Source: Bacteroidota bacterium
GTDB lineage: Bacteria; Bacteroidota; Bacteroidia; Chitinophagales; Chitinophagaceae
DNA: 64,000 bases
Assembly (NCBI GenBank): GCA_023386045.1
Contig: JAEWKK010000012.1
Span: 235,867 to 299,866, forward strand
Reading direction: 5' to 3'
Each line of letters opens with the position of its first letter. The stretch's first letter is position 1. The notes beneath the pieces were generated by a model that made no database searches, had not been told where the DNA came from, and worked only from the letters and a program-made list of their open reading frames with translations. Positions 60,447 through 64,000 of the stretch are shown one piece after another. Both the position numbers and the translations under genes were made by a program.

Positions 60447-60476
60447 TTTTTGCGCTGTATTTTAGCGCCAAAATCA
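60444..60476. repeat. Inverted repeat between tolC-like gene and purE
   Basis: Arms TGATTTTTGCGCT (60444-60456) and AGCGCCAAAATCA (60464-60476), one mismatch, 7-nt loop GTATTTT. No T-run follows, so it is not a standard terminator. A TATTTTAG -7-like element (60458-60465) lies at the loop. Confidence 0.6.
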
Positions 60477-60480
60477 GTTC

Positions 60481-61008
60481 ATGCAGGAAAATTCAAGACC
60501 TCAGGTGGGCATTATCATGGGAAGCGACAGCGACCTTAACGTGATGCAGGCAGCAGCAGACATCCTTAAATTTTTCGAGATCAGTTTCGAGCTTACTGTA
60601 GTTTCTGCACACCGCACTCCGGAACGCATGTTCCAATATGCAAATACAGCCAGTGAAAGGGGTTTAAAACTGATCATTGCCGGTGCCGGCGGAGCTGCTC
60701 ATTTGCCTGGAATGATCGCCTCACTGACCACAGTTCCTGTTATTGGCGTTCCTATAAAATCAAGCAATTCTATTGACGGCTGGGATTCCATTCTTTCCAT
60801 CTTACAAATGCCTAACGGTGTACCGGTAGCCACGGTAGCGCTCAATGCGGCAAAAAATGCCGGCATCCTTGCAGCTCAGATCCTTGGCAGCTTTGATGAG
60901 ACACTTGGTCAAAAAATTGCAGCATACAAGCAACAACTGAAAAATGAAGTACAGGAAAAGATCGGGAATTTACGTACTGCTGGCTGGCCTAATGGCTTTG
61001 ACCAATAG
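60481..61008 (+). CDS. purE: N5-carboxyaminoimidazole ribonucleotide mutase
   Basis: 175 aa. VGIIMGSDSDLNVMQAAADIL, VSAHRTPERMFQYA, GLKLIIAGAGGAAHLPGMIASLT and PVIGVPIKS are the PurE signatures. Class I PurE rearranges N5-CAIR from PurK to CAIR. The C-terminal 21 codons overlap the signal peptide of the next gene in another frame. Confidence 0.96.
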   Translation: MQENSRPQVGIIMGSDSDLNVMQAAADILKFFEISFELTVVSAHRTPERMFQYANTASERGLKLIIAGAGGAAHLPGMIASLTTVPVIGVPIKSSNSIDGWDSILSILQMPNGVPVATVALNAAKNAGILAAQILGSFDETLGQKIAAYKQQLKNEVQEKIGNLRTAGWPNGFDQ

Positions 61009-61900
61009 TTGCAATCATAAAGAGAAAGCTGTTGTCCGTTTACTCGATCATAAAACGCTGAAAGATTTTCCTTCAGCATCAGCAATAGAATATAATGATG
61101 GCCGTCTTTATATTTTTGGAGATGATGCCGCATACATGCTCATAACCGATACTTCGTACAACAGGGTTGATACCGTATTGTATGATGTAGATACTACCTA
61201 CCGTATTTCAAAATCCTCAAAGGCCGATATCGAATCCACCACGTTGATCGTCAACAACAATGAAAAATTCCTGTATGCTTTAGGCTCCATGTCCGCAAAA
61301 AACCGGAGCAGGCTTTTTTATTTTCCACTTGCAGATATTCATACCTTCCTGAGTATGGACTACAGTCCTTTTGCACAAAAGCTGAAGGCTGTTCCTGAAC
61401 TGAATATAGAAGGCATGACACTGGTAGGTTCAAAGCTTATCCTTGCCAATCGGGCAAACAATACCAACCGCACCAATAAGTTCATCATCGCCGGTAATAA
61501 TTTATACGAATACAAAACCCTTCCTCCTCCCAGGGTCGTTGATCTTCGCATTGATAGCCAAAAAGTGATCGGGATTTCAGGTTTGTATTACGTGGAAGAA
61601 AAAGACCTCCTGCTGTTTACTGCCTCGGAAGAAGATACAAAAAGTGCAATTGAAGATGGAATTATCAATGACAGCTATCTTGGAATGATCAGCAGGTTCT
61701 CATTAAAATTGGAAGACAAGACCATTCAGCCGGATCAGCTGATCAGACTTTCATCCATCGACCGGGTTTTTGAAAAGCAAAAGATCGAATCAGTTTGCAT
61801 GCAATACCAGAATGCTGATTCACTGGTGCTGCACCTTGCAGCTGATAATGACAATGGCCAGAGTAGTTTTTTCAAAATCAGCGTTCAACTAAAACCGTGA
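60944..61900 (+). CDS. Secreted lipoprotein, beta-propeller-like, unknown function
   Basis: 318 aa. The signal peptide (YVLLAGLMALTNSC; lipobox Cys about residue 23) is encoded inside the 3' end of purE, a 65-bp overlap in a different frame; the first downstream Met would lose the signal. The mature part has repeated beta units (ASAIEYNDGRLYIFGDDA, STTLIVNNNEKFLYALGS, NIEGMTLVGSKLILANRANN, VIGISGLYYVEEKDLLLFTAS), suggesting a propeller. No named family recognised. It converges on bshC with a 23-bp overlap. Confidence 0.75.
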   Translation: MKYRKRSGIYVLLAGLMALTNSCNHKEKAVVRLLDHKTLKDFPSASAIEYNDGRLYIFGDDAAYMLITDTSYNRVDTVLYDVDTTYRISKSSKADIESTTLIVNNNEKFLYALGSMSAKNRSRLFYFPLADIHTFLSMDYSPFAQKLKAVPELNIEGMTLVGSKLILANRANNTNRTNKFIIAGNNLYEYKTLPPPRVVDLRIDSQKVIGISGLYYVEEKDLLLFTASEEDTKSAIEDGIINDSYLGMISRFSLKLEDKTIQPDQLIRLSSIDRVFEKQKIESVCMQYQNADSLVLHLAADNDNGQSSFFKISVQLKP

Positions 61901-63473
61901 ACTGTTGTTCGAAGGTTAGCGAATGGTGGTATAAGGCATCAATGAATGCAAAACCCCAGATCGCATAAAACCCACTGAAATTTTCCACTCTTTCCTGCAG
62001 TCCATTACCTGGAAATAAAGTCTCCTTTATTTTTTGAAGCTGGTTTTGTTGCGCGGTGAATTTTCTTTTTTCGGCACGGTACATTTTTTTCTCCAGCTCT
62101 TCCAGGTTTTTCAATGCCTTAGCCCTGATGGCTGCAACATGTTTCAATAAACTGGGATCAACAGCACCTGCCTGTTGTTGAATGGATTCGAATAATTCAT
62201 CTGCTCTTTCAAAATTGCCATTAAGCGAAACCCTGTTCTGCGTATGGTGCTGAACGATGTGCCTGATAATTTCTTCAGATGACTGAAAAATTTCCTCGGT
62301 TTCAAGTCCCAGCTTTTCAATAGCTGTTTTCCATTTCTTTTCAATGATCAAAAAAGAATTGCGCAGCACCAGCATGGGAAATACTACCTGGTAATGTGCA
62401 AAGACTCCTTTCAGCTGAAGCCAGTAAGCCAGCTCTCCTCCACCTCCTACAAAAGCAAGGTTGGGCAGGATGGTTTCCTGGTAAAGCCCACGCAGGATCA
62501 CATTAGGGCTGAACCTCTCGGGATGTGAAGCTAGCTCCTGCCTGATCTCTTCTTCGGAGAATGACAGGTCAGTATGCACCACATAAAACCGCTGATCTCT
62601 CTTTTCGATTCTCTCACGAATATCATCTTTCAAATAAAAAAGATTGACCTCCCTTGCATGAGCCTGTGGATCATAATGCTCAGCCAGTTGTTTTGAAGTC
62701 TGCTCTACAATTTCAAATGAACTTCCTGCAAATAACTCTTCTTCAAATACAGGGATCATTTGACTTTTAAGTAAGGGATGATCTGGTATGAGGACCACCA
62801 GTCCATACTTACCATATAATTCATTGATCAATTCAAAGGTGGCATCCTGTATAGTCCTTCCACTGCTGTAAGCTTTTTTCAACAATGCGATCACCTCATT
62901 ACCATGAGGATCAACTGAAAGCTGTCCTTCCAACTCAAGTATCAGTTGCTGCAAGGTATCATCCACTTTCATTCGTCCTACTGCACCTTTCTGCTGCTTG
63001 CGCCATTCTATTTTCTTTCCATGGACATAGGTATGATTCAGTTCGGCAAAATCAGCATCCTCTGAACCCATGTAGTAAACCGGCACAAAATGAAAATCAC
63101 TGTAATCATTATTGAGTTCTTCAGTAATCTTAATTACATGCAGGATCTTGTAAATAAAATACAAGGGACCTGTAAATAAATTAGGCTGGTGGGCCGTGGT
63201 AATGGTAAAACAGTTGGATGAAAGAAGAGAGTTTATATTTTTTAAAGTAAGATCAGAAGCATTCACATTTTGGTATTGCTCTTCCAATACTTTCACGAGC
63301 ACCTCTCTGTTCAGTGACTGTGATTTTTTCAGGGAAATGAGCTTTTTAATATTTTCCTTTTTAGGAGAGAGATGATAAAAATGTTTCAGTTGCGGTTCAT
63401 CCTGTAAATAATCAAGAACGATCCTCGTGAAGGAGTTGGTTTGGTTATAATCGATACGCTTTTCAGCAAACAT
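61878..63473 (-). CDS. bshC: Bacillithiol biosynthesis cysteine-adding enzyme BshC
   Basis: 531 aa from ATG 63473 (MFAEKRIDYNQT); nine earlier codons (MACCFYFYP) are not family-like. TTAHQPNLFTGPLYFIYKILHVIKI and VPVYYMGSEDADFAELNHTYVHGKKIEWR are the BshC hallmarks, then YVVHTDLSFSEEEIRQEL and NVILRGLYQETILPNLAFVGGGGELAYWLQLKGVF; a long coiled coil lies near the C-terminus (about 455-500). It adds Cys to GlcN-malate to make bacillithiol. bshA and bshB are not in the window. Confidence 0.95.
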   Translation of the reverse strand: MFAEKRIDYNQTNSFTRIVLDYLQDEPQLKHFYHLSPKKENIKKLISLKKSQSLNREVLVKVLEEQYQNVNASDLTLKNINSLLSSNCFTITTAHQPNLFTGPLYFIYKILHVIKITEELNNDYSDFHFVPVYYMGSEDADFAELNHTYVHGKKIEWRKQQKGAVGRMKVDDTLQQLILELEGQLSVDPHGNEVIALLKKAYSSGRTIQDATFELINELYGKYGLVVLIPDHPLLKSQMIPVFEEELFAGSSFEIVEQTSKQLAEHYDPQAHAREVNLFYLKDDIRERIEKRDQRFYVVHTDLSFSEEEIRQELASHPERFSPNVILRGLYQETILPNLAFVGGGGELAYWLQLKGVFAHYQVVFPMLVLRNSFLIIEKKWKTAIEKLGLETEEIFQSSEEIIRHIVQHHTQNRVSLNGNFERADELFESIQQQAGAVDPSLLKHVAAIRAKALKNLEELEKKMYRAEKRKFTAQQNQLQKIKETLFPGNGLQERVENFSGFYAIWGFAFIDALYHHSLTFEQQFTVLVER

Positions 63474-63608
63474 GGGATAAAAATAAAAACAACAGGCCAA
63501 TGTATTTTGTTAAGTTCAGTTTAAGGTGAAACACAATGGTGTTTTGATCAACTGATTTATTTTATTTCATAATGCTTAAGAACTTTTTATTTGGTATTCT
63601 ATTAGATT
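63474..63608. other. Upstream region of bshC, no gene
   Basis: The gap to the next coding sequence (63474-63794, 321 bp) contains this AT-rich stretch, the terminator at 63609-63641 and the heptad array. TATTTTTA directly upstream of the bshC ATG resembles a -7 element. Confidence 0.45.
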
Positions 63609-63641
63609 AAAAAAAGATCCCCGCCATAAAAGCGGGGATCT
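63609..63641 (-). terminator. Terminator of the T9SS-substrate gene
   Basis: Stem AGATCCCCGC (63615-63624) / GCGGGGATCT (63632-63641), loop CATAAAA, followed on the minus strand by a run of seven T. It lies 150 bp past the stop, with the heptad array in between. Confidence 0.85.
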
Positions 63642-63652
63642 GATATCTGTTT

Positions 63653-63785
63653 GGTCCATGGTCCATAGTCTATGGTCCATGGACTATGCTCTATACTCTA
63701 TGCTCTATACTCTATGTTCCATGGTCTATCGTCTATCGTCTATGGTCTATTGTCTATGGACTATGAACTATGAACCATGAACTAT
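63653..63785. repeat. Long heptad repeat array in the 3' UTR of a T9SS-substrate gene
   Basis: About 19 units in 7-bp register with core CTAT (GTCTATG, CTCTATA, CGTCTAT, GGACTAT, GAACTAT, GAACCAT), including a run of CTCTATA/CTCTATG and GTCTATC variants. It ends 9 bp before the stop codon at 63795. Confidence 0.85.
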
Positions 63786-63794
63786 CTGCTCGTT

Positions 63795-64000
63795 TTACAT
63801 CTTCACAAACCTCAGCACCTCTGTCTTACCCTTGTCGGTAAAGCCTGCAAGGTTGTACACGCCTGCTGCCAGTCTGCTCATCTCAAGTGAGATATCGGTC
63901 TGTCCTACCATCACCTGCCTGGAGAAGGTCATCACTACCCTGCCACTCTGGTCTACCACGTTCCAGGTAATCCTGGAGGCTCTTGTGCTGATCACTCTCA
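63795..64000 (-). CDS. T9SS type A sorting-domain protein, C-terminal fragment
   Basis: The frame is open through the right edge, so only the last 67 or so codons are seen. ITWNVVDQSGRVVMTFSRQVMVGQTDISLEMSRLAAGVYNLAGF ... KTEVLRFVKM is the Por-secretion C-terminal domain: a GRVVMTF strand, an hxLxMSRLAAGVYNL core and a terminal KxxVxRFVKM. The domain directs the protein across the outer membrane and is removed by PorU. The passenger is outside the window. Confidence 0.88.
   Translation of the reverse strand, partial: RVISTRASRITWNVVDQSGRVVMTFSRQVMVGQTDISLEMSRLAAGVYNLAGFTDKGKTEVLRFVKM

Noticed and set aside
60444..60476. Rho-independent terminator after the TolC-like gene
   Set aside because: Stem present but no U-tract on either side beyond the arms.
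43011..63785. CRISPR-like appearance of the repeat arrays
   Set aside because: Units are 7-8 bp and contiguous with no unique spacers, and no cas genes are present.

Overview
The window looks like chromosomal DNA of a Bacteroidota bacterium, most likely family Chitinophagaceae. Direct signs are a PorQ-type type IX secretion (T9SS) protein, a T9SS C-terminal sorting domain at the right edge, a BshC bacillithiol enzyme, DUF2911 and DUF5683 proteins, an SDR-type threonine dehydrogenase, KdsA (so a Kdo-bearing LPS), many SpII lipoproteins ending in S/T-C, few strong Shine-Dalgarno sequences, and several TAnnTTTG-like -7 promoter elements. The family assignment is inference; no rRNA is present to confirm it.

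Region 1 (1-25 kb) is mostly surface-glycan and lipid chemistry. It opens with the end of a glycosyltransferase. A tightly overlapping minus-strand operon follows, with three B12-binding radical SAM enzymes and two methyltransferases (267-6075). Next come a GT2, a GT4, an ABC exporter and a polyprenyl-phosphate sugar transferase (6218-10567), an ECF sigma factor with an anti-sigma/beta-barrel partner (10625-12564), a LuxE-like acyl-protein synthetase, a UbiA-family protein and an M42 peptidase. The most coherent system is the phosphonate operon at 16283-20792: a cytidylyltransferase-PEP mutase fusion, phosphonopyruvate decarboxylase, hydroxyethylphosphonate dehydrogenase and a CDP-glycerol-type transferase. 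Together they predict PEP -> phosphonopyruvate -> phosphonoacetaldehyde -> 2-hydroxyethylphosphonate -> CMP-activated form -> surface polymer. A 50-aa protein (16130-16282), a membrane sulfatase-fold enzyme, a GT39-type transferase and a polyprenol-phosphate GT2/DUF2304 pair flank it.

Region 2 (25-44 kb) is largely housekeeping: porQ, lon, outer-membrane proteins, a phosphoesterase, parA-parB, dapB, kdsA, a TlpA-like protein and hisH-hisA-hisF-hisIE. A tRNA-Gly(CCC) gene sits divergently 41 bp from hisH.

Region 3 (43,978-46,410) is a 2.4-kb AT-rich island integrated at the 3' end of that tRNA, bounded by perfect 30-bp direct repeats. It carries a HsdR_N/PD-(D/E)XK nuclease, a 35-aa membrane protein and a cysteine-rich hypothetical protein, but no integrase. 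The gene beyond its right end is interrupted by an in-frame TAA.

Region 4 (46-64 kb) holds small enzymes, pabA/trpG-type glutamine amidotransferase, an L,D-transpeptidase-TonB fusion, hppD, an erythromycin-esterase-like protein, purK, an RND tripartite efflux operon, purE, an overlapping lipoprotein, bshC and the tail of a T9SS-secreted protein. Degenerate 7-bp-period repeats (CTATGAA / CCATAGA / TTATGGC / ACTCACC types) fill the spacers 43007-43295 and 51802-52260 and the stretch 63653-63785. They lie directly beside gene ends and starts.
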